Of a DNA stretch of 41,492 nt, positions 1-10,852 are shown piece by piece. A program made the position numbers and the translations under genes. The DNA is from Candidatus Peribacteria bacterium (GTDB taxonomy: Bacteria; Patescibacteria; JAEDAM01; Absconditabacterales; Absconditicoccaceae), in NCBI GenBank assembly GCA_031261265.1, contig JAISKI010000032.1:1-41492 (forward strand). The letters run 5' to 3'. The stretch's first letter is position 1. Every line of letters begins with the position of its first letter. Under the pieces are notes generated by a model. The model did no database searches, was not told where the DNA came from, and worked only from the letters and a program-made list of their open reading frames with translations.

Positions 1-74
1 GTGTATTGATAAACCAATACTCCAATAAGGAAAAGGCTCAGTACAGCTACAAATGATAAGGTTCACTTTTTCAT
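1..74 (-). CDS. N-terminus of a secreted or membrane-anchored protein (partial)
   Basis: An ATG at 74 on the minus strand opens a frame that runs off the left edge. It starts MKKGTLSFVAVLSLF with Gly from an in-frame TGA as codon 4. Two lysines followed by about 18 hydrophobic residues look like a Sec signal peptide or an N-terminal membrane anchor. A promoter at 111-138 points into it. Only 24 codons are visible, so no function can be assigned. The promoter and the TGA placement are the main reasons to believe it. Confidence 0.55.
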
Positions 75-110
75 TTTTTCAAAACATAAAGGTAAAATAA
101 TCTACCTCTA

Positions 111-138
111 AGTATACTCCAAAAAAAATTCTCGTCAA
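111..138 (-). promoter_or_regulatory. Promoter for the left-edge gene
   Basis: Minus strand: -35 TTGACG (133-138), 16-bp spacer, -10 TATACT (111-116). Same architecture as the other promoters in this window. Confidence 0.55.
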
Positions 139-244
139 AAAATCAGCTACTTTTTCAAGCACTTTGAATTGGATTCTTCTAAATAAACCTATATATATAT
201 GGACAGTTTAGAAAAGAGTATGACCATAGTAAATCTTTCCTAAA

Positions 245-2170
<1,926 letters not shown>

Positions 2171-2215
2171 ACGGTAATTTTGAATTAATAAAAAGTAGTC
2201 ATTTTTAACCGCTTA

Positions 2216-2243
2216 AATCTACTAAAAATAGAGAGAAAAGCAA
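2216..2243 (-). promoter_or_regulatory. Probable gyrB promoter
   Basis: Minus strand: TTGCTT (2238-2243), 16-bp spacer, TAGATT (2216-2221), 45 bp upstream of the gyrB ATG. The -10 is imperfect. Confidence 0.4.
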
Positions 2244-2306
2244 GGGAAAATTATCTCAAGGAGACCCGTACTACTACACCATTCTATTGAATTAAAAAAA
2301 TATACA

Positions 2307-2334
2307 TTGACTTCTGATATCATATCAATATACT
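2307..2334 (+). promoter_or_regulatory. Promoter of the CYTH-uridine kinase gene
   Basis: TTGACT (2307-2312), 16-bp spacer, TATACT (2329-2334). The leader to the ATG at 2381 is about 40 nt and pyrimidine-rich, with no Shine-Dalgarno site. Confidence 0.65.
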
Positions 2335-2380
2335 CTACAAAAAGAGAGAATATCCTTTTTTATTTTTCCTTATTGCACTC

Positions 2381-4189
2381 ATGAATAATACGCTTGACTC
2401 CAGAGAAAAATGCTCACTGGAAAGTCCGATTTTTGACCTTTTCCCTCAGGAAATTTTTAACGAAAAATATACCCCTCTCAGAATGCTCCTCAATACTCTT
2501 AACCCAGCACAGAAAGAGGCGTTGCTTCAACAAACAGAAAACTTAGAATCTGTATTTCAAGAACAGGAAAGAAAGTTTCTCCTCCACTCTCTGCCAGAAA
2601 ACTTCTCCCAATATCCTTCCGCTTCCGTGCAACAGCACTACCTTTTTACCCAAGATCCTGAAGTAAGAATTAGACAAAAGGGGGAGGAGTATTTTCTTAC
2701 CATCAAAAGAGGGACGGGCATCATCAGAACCGAAATCGAGATTTCTCTTTCTCCACAAACCTTTCAAGAATTACTCCCACTCACTACCGTAAGTATCACA
2801 AAAAAACGCTCCGCCATACCATTAAATGACGGACATATTGCAGAAGTAGACCTTTATCCCAATGGACTGCAAATCGTAGAAGTGGAATTTAAAGACCAAG
2901 AAAGTCTGACTTCTTTTTCTGTTCCCCCATGGTTTGGGGCAGAAGTGAGTGGAAAAAAAGAGTATGCAAATGTAAATTTAGCCACTCCCAAAGAGCCTAC
3001 ACTTCAAAAAGTAGAAATAGAAACCAGCACAGAGATTAAGGAAATTAATAGTATAGAGAAATTTGAGGTAGGGCAGTGAATCCAAGAAATCATTCGTAGA
3101 ACCGACCAACTCGCTGAAACTCAGGACTATATTATTATCAATATCGCGGGAGGATCCGCTTCAGGAAAAACGTCTCAAGTAGCCAAGAAAATCTTTGAAC
3201 ACTATCCTGATCAGGCAATACTTATCTCCATGGATAATTATTACAAAGGGACTTCTTACATGCAAAAAGTGAAGGAAAAAGAGGGAATTATTCTTAATTA
3301 CGATCAACCTGAAGTAATAGATATCGCTTTGCTTCAACAGCAACTCTGAGCCTTAAAACAAGGAGAAACCATCCAACAGCCTCTTTATGATTTTGTCACA
3401 GGAGAGAGAACAGGATATACCCCTCTCCCACCCAAAAAAATCATTATTGTAGAAGGGCTCTTCCCTCTCGTGGAGGAATTAGCTCAAAAAGCTGATATCA
3501 AAACCTATGTTGATGTAAGTCTTCATGGGATGATTTTGAGAAGACTCATGAGAGATATCGACAGAGGGAGTCGAACCATTGCACAGAACATGAAGTATAT
3601 TCTCGATACCGTTAAACCCATGCAAGAAAAATATATCGACCCCACCGTTCGCAATGCAGATCTTGTTATCTCCAATGACTATAACCCCGTCATTGAATCC
3701 TCCAACGCCAAAGCCCAGGAACATCAAATCAAATTTGAAAAAGAAATCAGTTTAGATACTTTGAGAAAACTCTGAGCAGAAAAGCTCGCAAGCACCCAAC
3801 AAACAGATTTTTATTACCCTTCTAAAGGGGGAAAAGAATTTGTGAGAATCAGAAAAGAAGGAGAAAATCTGATCTTCGGATATAAAGGTCCCAGAGGAGA
3901 CGATGGAAAAAAATGTAAACTAGAATTTGAAATCGATGAGGAAACTAAAAATCTCCTGACTCAACACTATGGGAAAATCGCCAAAACCATCAGTAAAAAA
4001 AGAGATATCTTTAGTTTGAAAGGGGTTATTTTTTCCTTGGATCGTATCAAACAAACAGAGGGAGAAAAAAACTTTATAGAAATTAGACTCCCTGATGGAA
4101 AGGAAGCGAATATTGAAGAATTTTATCAAAAACTCTGATTAAAGAAAGAGGAGGGGAAAGAAGAATCTTATTTTGATTTATTGTCTTAA
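2381..4189 (+). CDS. CYTH - uridine kinase - CYTH fusion protein
   Basis: 602 residues read through TGA at 3077-3079, about 3347, 3773-3775 and 4136-4138. Residues about 55-215 form a CYTH (triphosphate tunnel) domain with the ExExK signature EQERK at 61-65 and alternating basic/acidic strands. Residues about 240-470 form a uridine kinase-like P-loop domain: Walker A GGSASGKT near 256, then SMDNYYKG, NYDQPE and VEGLFPL. The last 120 residues (from about VRIRKEGENLIFGYKG) resemble a second CYTH-like domain. UK-CYTH fusions are known (for example plant TTM1/TTM2), but two CYTH units around the kinase is unusual. The substrate could be an inorganic or organic triphosphate plus a nucleoside; it cannot be told from sequence. 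Convergent with dnaJ, 4 bp apart. Confidence 0.85.
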
Positions 4190-4193
4190 GTCT

Positions 4194-5288
4194 CTACTTT
4201 CCTATTCCCTGCAACTCTTTCCACAAAGCTTCTTCTTCCTTGCTCAGCTTTTTAGGAATACTAATTTTTGTCTCTACATAGAGATCCCCCTTACTCTGAA
4301 ATAACCCTCTTGACCCAAATCCTTTTCCTCCCACTCTGATTTTATCTCCGATCTGAGTACCTTTCGGTATTTTTATCTGCATTTTCCCCTCAGGATGAGG
4401 AATCTCGATTTCTCCCCCAAGCACCAGATCAAAGAGTGAAACTTCTGCATACACATATAAATCTTCTCCTTTTCTTTGATATTTTGTACTCGGAATCACA
4501 CGAATTTTTAAATACAAATCTCCCTCAGGAGCACCTCCAATACCCGCATTTCCCTTACCTGCATATTTAAGATAAGCATCATCTTTGATCCCCGCAGGTA
4601 TTTTAATTTCTAAGTTTACTTTCGTTTCAATCAATCCACCATTAGTCAGAGATTTTCCCTCTTTCGTGAAAATTTTTCCATACCCCTGACAGGTCGGACA
4701 AGCAACCTGAGTCTGCATGACTCCAAACATCGTCTGTACTTGCTGAGAGACTCTTCCTCTCCCTCCACATGCTTTACAAGTTTCTTCTTTCACTCCCTCC
4801 ACTTTTTGGAGCCTAGAATAACTGATTTTTTTCTCAGTTCCCAAAAAAGATTCTTCAAAACTGATTTCTATAATTTTTTTCAAATCTTCTCCTTTGGCTA
4901 CCCTAGAATTTCCTCCGCCACCTGCTCCGCCAAATCCACTGCCAAAACCTCCACCGAAAATATTTCCAATCAAATCTCCTAAATCACCAAAATCTACACT
5001 TGCTCCACCGAAACCAGCACTTCCAAAATCAAATCCCCCACCGCCTGCTCCACCTCAAAATCCCCCAAATCCTCCTTTACGATACATATCGTATTGTTGT
5101 CTTTTCTTTTCGTCAGAAAGTACACCATGAGCTTCGTTGATCTCCTGAAATTTCTCTTTATTTCCTCCTGCTCTATCGGGATGATGTTTTACCGCCAGTT
5201 TTCTAAAAGCTTTTTTTATTTCATCGGTAGTAGCGGTTTCGCTGACCCCAAGAAGGGAATAATAATCTTTTTTTGGATCAAAATCCAT
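4194..5288 (-). CDS. dnaJ: Chaperone protein DnaJ (reduced zinc finger)
   Basis: Hsp40 co-chaperone that stimulates DnaK ATPase. 364 residues from the ATG at 5288 ([14 protein letters not shown]), with one in-frame TGA at 5055-5057. The J domain has HPD at 36-38, followed by a long Gly/Phe linker. The zinc-binding region keeps only two CxxCxGxG motifs (CKACGGRG and CPTCQGYG) instead of four, so it can build one zinc site. The C-terminal substrate-binding β-domains are present. An upstream ATG at 5315 is in frame but lies close to the -10, so 5288 is preferred. grpE is elsewhere in the window. Confidence 0.95.
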
Positions 5289-5333
5289 GGGATAAAGGTA
5301 ATAAGTAAATAGCACTTTTTTTGTGTACGTGAT

Positions 5334-5361
5334 AGTATAGGGAAAAAAAGTCTGATTTCAA
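5334..5361 (-). promoter_or_regulatory. dnaJ promoter
   Basis: Minus strand: TTGAAA (5356-5361), 16-bp spacer, TATACT (5334-5339). No CIRCE-type inverted repeat seen nearby. Confidence 0.6.
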
Positions 5362-5388
5362 TTTGATTTTTCCAGAAAAGAATTTCCC

Positions 5389-5416
5389 TTGAAAAAATCA
5401 GCTTTTTTACTATGAT
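5389..5416 (+). promoter_or_regulatory. frr promoter
   Basis: TTGAAA (5389-5394), 16-bp spacer containing a TCAGCTTTTT word, TATGAT (5411-5416). Leader about 31 nt and very pyrimidine-rich. Confidence 0.6.
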
Positions 5417-5453
5417 CTTCTTATCTTTGTTTTACTTTATTATTATTCCTTCC

Positions 5454-6002
5454 ATGAATCTCTCTACTTATGAACAACAAATGCAGAAAGCTCTAGCGTA
5501 TCTCGAAAAAGAGTTCCAATGACTGCAGGTTTGACGTGCGACTACGGGGTTGGTAGAAAATATTAACGTGGAAACGGAATATGGATCTATGAAAATGAAT
5601 GCGATTGCTCTGATCACAATTAGTGATAATTCTACCGTGAAAATTGAGCCACGAGATAAAGGTAATGCTAAACATATTTCGAATGCGATTTATGAGGCAA
5701 ATTTAGGAGTGGGGGTTGATAATCAGGGAAGTTTTCTTTTTGTGCGTATTCCTGCATTGACTCAGGAGCGTCGCGATCAAATTGCAAAACAAGTGAAAGC
5801 GATGGGAGAGGAAACTAAAGCAAATATTAGAAAAATTAGGCAAGATGCTATGAATGAAACTAAAACTGAATTTACTGCAAAATCCATTTGAGAAGACCAG
5901 CATAAAGCGAATGAATCTTGCGTGGAGGATTTGGTAAAGAAAACTAATGTAAAAATTGATGAATTAGTGAAAAATAAAGCGGATGAGGTAATGAAAGTGT
6001 AG
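5454..6002 (+). CDS. frr: Ribosome recycling factor
   Basis: Splits post-termination ribosomes together with EF-G. 182 residues with Gly-TGA codons at 5521-5523, 5533-5535 and 5889-5891, the normal length for RRF. Recognisable blocks: TGLVENINVETEYGS, VKIEPRDKGNAKHISNAIYE, VRIPALTQERRDQIAKQV and the C-terminal helix ending DELVKNKADEVMKV. The recoded Gly before RATTG sits in the hinge region. Ends in TAG. It stands alone between dnaJ (divergent) and the RNA methyltransferase. Confidence 0.95.
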
Positions 6003-6024
6003 GATTTTTATCAAGAATTTTCCC

Positions 6025-6052
6025 TTGATCTTTTTGACGGGAATAGTATCCT
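6025..6052 (+). promoter_or_regulatory. Promoter abutting the RNA methyltransferase start
   Basis: TTGATC (6025-6030), 16-bp spacer, TATCCT (6047-6052). The -10 ends one base before the ATG at 6053, so the transcript would begin near 6059. The next in-frame ATG (6062) would then be nearly leaderless. Confidence 0.4.
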
Positions 6053-7159
6053 ATGAAAGATATGAAAACCCTGATTACCTGTCCCTTCGGACTCGCCTCT
6101 CTCTTGGCTAAAGAACTCAAAAGACTCTCTATTATTCCGATAGAAACTTTGGACACTGCGGTACTAGCAGAGGCCGATTGGAGAGGAATTTATAGCATCA
6201 ATCTTCGATCAAGGATCGCCAATAAATGCTACCTCATCTTGGGAGAAAGCAAAGTGGAAACCTTTGATCAGCTTTTTGATTTTGTGCATTCGTTGCCTTG
6301 GAATGAGTTGCTGACTTCTGCGGATATTTCGCTCCAAGTGGTAGCAAAAGCTTCTCAACTCTCTGCAGAAAGAACCATCCAATCGGTGGGACATAAAGCA
6401 ATCTTGACTAAGATGGGGACTAATATTTCTGCTCATGGAACGGCTCAATTCCAAATTCTGCTTCATTTAGAACAGGACCATTTGCGTGTTTGCCTTAATA
6501 CTTCTGGAGCTTCTCTGCATCAACGTGGATGGAGAAAGCAAACAGGCTCCGCACCTCTGAAAGAAAATCTTGCAACGGCGATGGTACTTCTCTCTGGCTG
6601 GAAATTTCAAGCTCCCTTGTGGGATCCGTTTTGTGGATCGGGGACCATTTTGATTGAAGCGGGAATGATTGCAAAAAATATTGCTCCAGGGCTTCAAAGG
6701 AGTTTTGCTTTCCAGCAGTTTAAAAATTATCAGGCTGATCTCCGAGAGGAAGTAATTCAAAACGCGAAGGAGAAACAATTTCAGGGAACGTATCAGCTTT
6801 TTTGATCTGATAAAGACACTCAGGTACTCGCTTATGCAAAAGAAAACGCTGAACGTGCAGGAGTAGCGGATTGTATTACTTTTTCTCACACCTCATTTCT
6901 CGATTCACCCTTATTGAGGACTGATATAAATTCTCTCCCTACAGCAACATGGCTACTCACTAACCCACCCTATGGGAAAAGACTTTCCTCTGATGAAGAT
7001 CTCACTCCCTTGTATCGTCAGCTTTCGGAATTTTGGCAGGAGAAAACACATTTTGGCGGAGTGATCACTTCCTTCCCCTTTTCTGCTCCAGCTTTTTCTC
7101 ATAAATCGCGGTACAATTGAGCAGATCCCGTAGATTTTTACTGGAAAAAACCTGTCTAA
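6053..7159 (+). CDS. THUMP-type class I RNA methyltransferase (RlmL/YpsC-like)
   Basis: 368 residues with Gly-TGA at 6803-6805 and 7118-7120. The N-terminal half is THUMP-like (CPFGLASLLAKELKRL); the second half is a UPF0020 methyltransferase with DPFCGSGTILIEAGMIA as the SAM site and NPPYGKRL as the catalytic NPPY motif. This family makes N2-methylguanosine in 23S rRNA or tRNA; which target applies here is unclear. CGA at 6206-6208 sits where relatives have Trp in a LWSR motif. If the promoter at 6025-6052 is real, the start is ATG 6062. The stop TAA shares its last base with the next ATG (TAATG), suggesting translational coupling. Confidence 0.9.
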
Positions 7160-7755
7160 TGTTTCCTTATACTATCACCTATACTCACAACCGCAACGCC
7201 TATATCAGAGTTTCCCCTGAAGGAACAGTACTTTTTACTATCCCCCAACGATGTAAAAATAATCAAAAATTTGTCCAATCTCTCATGGAGAAAGGAGAAA
7301 AAATGCGGATTCGTCATCATGCTCGCCCCAAAGTAGAAAAGCGGAATGAAGAAGGAGTGATGTTATTTGGAGAATGGGTGAGCTGGGAAGAGATAACAAG
7401 ATTCCAGAAGATTTGAAAAGATTCCAGAAGATTTGAAAAACAACTGAAAGAAATTTTATATGAATACTCGAAAGAATGGTTGGATATTTTTAGTGATAAA
7501 CTGGGAAAACCCTACCATTCTCTGACTATCAGAAAAGCTAAATCTAGATGGGGGAGCTGTTCTCACGATCAAAAGATCATGCTAAATTTAGCATTAGTAT
7601 ATTTACCCAGAAATCATATTCAATATGTGATTGCCCATGAAGTGGCACATTTGGTGGAAAAAAATCATAGTTCAGCTTTTTGGGAGGTAGTTAAAAAGCT
7701 CTTCCCCGACTATCAAGCCGTCAGAAAGAGCCTTAAAAATCTGATTATTCAATAA
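7159..7755 (+). CDS. YgjP-like (DUF45) zinc metallopeptidase
   Basis: 198 residues starting [18 protein letters not shown], overlapping the upstream stop by 1 nt. The zinc site is HEVAH in YVIAHEVAHLVEKNHS, and the family landmarks RKAKSRWGSCS and FWEVVKKLFPDY follow in the usual order. One TGA (7414-7416) is read as Gly inside a 20-bp perfect tandem duplication (7398-7437). The duplicated bases are read in two different frames, and losing one copy would frameshift the protein before the active site. Physiological substrate unknown. Coupled to the RNA methyltransferase. Confidence 0.88.
7398..7437. repeat. Perfect 20-bp tandem duplication inside the YgjP-like gene
   Basis: Two identical adjacent copies of AAGATTCCAGAAGATTTGAA. 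Because 20 is not a multiple of 3, copy number sets the downstream frame. Two copies keep the gene open; one copy leads to an early TAG. Confidence 0.9.
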
Positions 7756-7811
7756 AATTACTCTATTAAGATACTGGCTTTGAAAATGGGGGTGGTTTTT
7801 TTAAACTACTC

Positions 7812-7839
7812 TTGAAACTCTAGAGGGAAAAACTACAAA
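7812..7839 (+). promoter_or_regulatory. Possible lysS promoter
   Basis: TTGAAA (7812-7817), 16-bp spacer, TACAAA (7834-7839). The -10 is weak. Confidence 0.35.
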
Positions 7840-7874
7840 TAAAAACAGTTTTTATCATTTATTTTCTATTTCCA

Positions 7875-9479
7875 ATGACTCAGCAATTATCCGAAAGAGA
7901 AGTCAGAATTCAAAAAGTCGAAAAAATGAAGCAGATGGGTGTAATCCCCTTCGCACAAAACTACGACAAAACCCACCTGATTTCTGATATTATTCAACAG
8001 TATGAAAATGCTGACCTCAGAGATATTGAAATCATTATCCCTAATCCTGAACTCCAAGTCAGTACCGCAGGAAGAATCACTCTCTATCGTAGCCACGGGA
8101 AACTCGCTTTCGCTCGTCTACTCGATAGCACCGACCAAATCCAATTGATGTTCCACAGGGATAATTGCAAAATAATTACCCAAAATAGCCCTGAAGGGGC
8201 GACACAAATTAGCACAGGGCAACGCCCTGTGTCCGCCGAAGGCGAAGAAATGACCGCCTATAAATTTATGGAAAAAATGGTGGATATGGGAGATTTCATC
8301 GGAGTGAAAGGAGAAGTCTTTAAAACTCACAAAGGCGAACTCACGATTTTTGTATCAGAATTTTCTTTTCTTTCTAAATCTATCCGCGGATTACCTGAAA
8401 AATATCACGGTCTTTCCGACCCCGAGGAGCTCTATCGTAAGAGATACCTGGATATGACGATGAACCCTGAAACCTACAAACGCTTTCTTTTCAAATCAAA
8501 ATTTTATCAGACTTTGAGAGAGTTTTACACCAAAGAAGGATTTATCGAAATCCAAACTCCTATTCTGGATAATGCTGCTTCTGGTGCCGCAGCCAGACCC
8601 TTCATCACGCACCATAACGACTATGATGTAGATGTGTATTTGAGAATAGCCTTTGAAACTTCGCTCAAAAAAGCGACCGTGGGAAGATTTGAAAAAGTCT
8701 TTGAGATTGGACAAGATTTTAGAAACGAAGGTTCTGACCCCTCTCATTTGCAGGAATTTACCCAAGTGGAACATTACGCAGTCTACCGAAATTACGAAGA
8801 TAATATGCGTTTCACGGAAAAAATGATGGATTATATCTTCGACAAGTTGAACATCCATAAAAAGCTGAAAGTAAAAGACAAGGAGGGAATCGAAAAAGAA
8901 GTAGATTTTACGACTCCACGAGAGAGAATTGATTATACGCAGGGAGTAAATGAAGCAAGCGGACTGGATATTAGCAAATATGGAATCGAAGACGCTGACA
9001 AACTTCGTGCAGATATCAAAGCCAAAGGCATTGAATTTGAAGGAATGGACGCGATGGGCACGACGACCTTGATTGACTATCTGTACAAGAAGGTGCTCAG
9101 ACCTAAAATTATTTGACCAGCTTTCATCTATAATTATCCCGTGATTATGCAACCGCTGGCGAGAATTTCTGACCAAAATCCGAACCTCGTGGAGCAATTC
9201 CAGCTTCTCGTGAATGGCTGGGAAATGTGTAAAGCCTACTCAGAATTAGTGGATCCTCTTTTACAGCAAGCAAACTTCGATAAACAAGCAGAAAGCTGAG
9301 ATGAAGAGGCGACCAGTGGAGATGAAGCCTTCGTGGAAGCAATGGAATATGGAATGCCTCCACAGTCAGGATTTGGAATGGGATTAGAGAGAATTTTAGC
9401 GATTCTGACTGAGCAAGATAATCTTCGTGATGTGGTAATGTTCCCACTCATGAAGCCGAGAAATACCGATGAAGAATAA
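7875..9479 (+). CDS. lysS: Lysyl-tRNA synthetase (class II)
   Basis: Charges tRNA-Lys. 534 residues with TGA=Gly at 9114-9116 and about 9298. The OB-fold anticodon domain is followed by the class II core: motif 2 around FEIGQDFRNEGSDPSH and motif 3 SGFGMGLERILAI. The OB fold is interrupted by roughly 20 extra residues (about 104-124, NSPEGATQISTGQRPVS) encoded by a GC-rich string of hairpins at 8188-8243. CGA at 8919-8921 sits at the Trp of the family motif PPWERI. Conserved arginines use AGA. The leader is U/C-rich. Confidence 0.96.
8188..8243. repeat. Palindromic repeat element inserted in frame in lysS
   Basis: Three consecutive hairpins: GCCC/GGGC (8188-8200), a perfect 8-bp stem CACAGGGC-AAC-GCCCTGTG (8213-8231), and CGCC-GAA-GGCG (8233-8243). 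It is clearly more GC-rich than its surroundings. The encoded peptide is extra relative to the OB fold of LysRS. It resembles palindromic repeats I associate with Bacteroidota intergenic regions (from memory; not searched). Confidence 0.7.
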
Positions 9480-9503
9480 TATTTTATCCCTTATAATCAA
9501 ATA

Positions 9504-9845
9504 ATGGAATTAGAAACTCTCTTACAAAGTGCTACACAATTACTAGACAACTGTGGAGGAGGATTGACCAATTGTGCAATGTTAGTTAATCCAAACAGTT
9601 TTCCTTCTCCAGAGATGATGTGTGGACGAATGCTACAGGGACAATTCGCGTGGTTGGGGCGACTCTTTCCTGTATTTATTGTTCTCATCCTATGGGAAGC
9701 TGTCTGGAAAATTCTTGCTCTCCGAAAAGCAGGAAGAAACAACCAACTCTGACGATTTCTTTGTATTCTGATTTTTAATACTATAGGTATATTGCCTATT
9801 CTCTATCTTTCATTCTTTCAAAAAAAAGATCATGGCAATAATTAG
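9504..9845 (+). CDS. Small membrane protein, DUF5652/PLDc_N-like
   Basis: 113 residues once TGA at 9750-9752 is read as Gly. After a short N-terminal segment come two membrane helices (FPVFIVLILWEAVWKILAL and LCILIFNTIGILPILYLSFF) ending in FQKKD. The second helix matches the family pattern NT-GILP-YL. The two CGA codons sit where relatives have Trp (L-A-L-W-K and G-W-F). Its 3' end overlaps the next gene by 14 nt, so the pair is probably co-translated. Function unknown. Confidence 0.75.
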
Positions 9846-10317
9846 TATCTTCATCGCTGTAATTTTAGGAATTGTGGGGATAGTAGGAGCAATTCTTCCA
9901 GGGCTCCCTGGACCTCAACTAGGATATCTCGCTCTTTTTATATTGCAGTTCACTCTTAAATTTCCGTTCTCTCGAGAATTTTTGATCATCCGAGGAATTA
10001 TCACCATAGCAATAACCGTCCTAGACTACCTCCTCCCTATTCGAGGCACTAAAAAATTCTGAGGAACAAAACGAGGGACTAACGGATGTATTATCGGTAT
10101 GATCATTGGACTTTTTGCAGGTCCTATTGGGGTGATTGTAGGTCCTTTTGTAGGAGCATTACTTTGAGAATATTTAGCCCAAAATGATCGACAAAAAGCC
10201 ACAAAATCTGCACGATGAGCATTTTTGGGCTTTCTTTCGGGGATTCTTATAAAATTAATTATCAGTATCGTGTTTTTTATCTATTTGATCGGAATAAGTA
10301 TTCAGTATTTTCTCTAA
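9832..10317 (+). CDS. DUF456-family membrane protein
   Basis: 161 residues with three Gly-TGA codons (10060-10062, about 10166, about 10216). A hydrophobic N-terminal helix carries the Pro/Gly-rich LPGLPGPQLGYLALF. Then VLDYLLP, a G-T-K-K-F-G-G loop, and two glycine-zipper-like helices (IIGMIIGLFAGPIGVIVGPF) follow, as in DUF456. Several CGA codons fall inside or next to membrane helices, where Trp is easier to accommodate than Arg. Function unknown. Convergent with the YbaB-like gene 15 bp away. Confidence 0.8.
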
Positions 10318-10332
10318 GTCCTTTCTCAAGAT

Positions 10333-10701
10333 CTAGCTCAATCCTGGGATTCCTCCACCACCGAGCATTCCTGCCAAATCACTAGTATCTACGCCAAGAA
10401 TCTCTTTAGTCTTTTCAGCTACAATTTCTTGAGCCTTATTTTGAGCTTTCTGAAAAGCAGAAATCAAAAGCTGTTCCAGGTGAGTTTTTTTAGTCGGATC
10501 CAGTAAATTTACATCATTAATCTGCAAATCCTTGAGTTTCATCTCTCCAGAGATATCTACGATAATCGCATCTTTTTCTTCACCATCGTCATCGTATTTC
10601 CCCTCTTTTGCTCTGATAACCAGATTTTTTAAAACTTTTTCAAGTTGTTTGTATTTATCATACATTTTTTTCATGTCTCCCATTTTATCGAACATTCCCA
10701 T
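10333..10701 (-). CDS. YbaB/EbfC-family nucleoid-associated protein
   Basis: 122 residues. The family pattern is a helical N-terminus (MFDKMGDMKKMYDKYKQLEK), a middle β-sheet (KDAIIVDISGEMKLKDLQI) and a C-terminal helix QKAQNKAQEIVAEKTKEI, ending in a Gly-rich MLGGGGIPG tail. YbaB dimers bind DNA and often sit near recR/dnaX; neither is seen here. A frame extension to ATG 10734 is open, but that ATG abuts the -10 of the promoter at 10735-10762. The start is therefore 10701 (or 10695). Confidence 0.85.
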   Translation of the reverse strand: MGMFDKMGDMKKMYDKYKQLEKVLKNLVIRAKEGKYDDDGEEKDAIIVDISGEMKLKDLQINDVNLLDPTKKTHLEQLLISAFQKAQNKAQEIVAEKTKEILGVDTSDLAGMLGGGGIPGLS

Positions 10702-10734
10702 TTTTTTGTAGTACAAAAATAAAAAGCTGACCAT

Positions 10735-10762
10735 AGTATAGGGTTCTTTCTCAAAGTTTCAA
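10735..10762 (-). promoter_or_regulatory. Promoter of the YbaB-like gene
   Basis: Minus strand: TTGAAA (10757-10762), 16-bp spacer, TATACT (10735-10740). Its position rules out the longest in-frame start at 10734. Confidence 0.65.
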
Positions 10763-10795
10763 GAGAAGAATATGTTTAAAAATAAAAAATTTGTA

Positions 10796-10823
10796 TTGAT
10801 ATTCATATGTCAATATGTATAAT
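10796..10823 (+). promoter_or_regulatory. Promoter of the tandem-GHKL gene
   Basis: TTGATA (10796-10801), 16-bp spacer, consensus TATAAT (10818-10823), 29 bp before the ATG. The leader is A/T-rich with no Shine-Dalgarno site. Confidence 0.65.
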
Positions 10824-10852
10824 AAATATAATTTATACTGTATATTTATATC

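Noticed and set aside
5640..9200. Numerous antisense ORFs opposite frr, the RNA methyltransferase and lysS
   Set aside because: They lie entirely opposite well-supported genes and show no family features.
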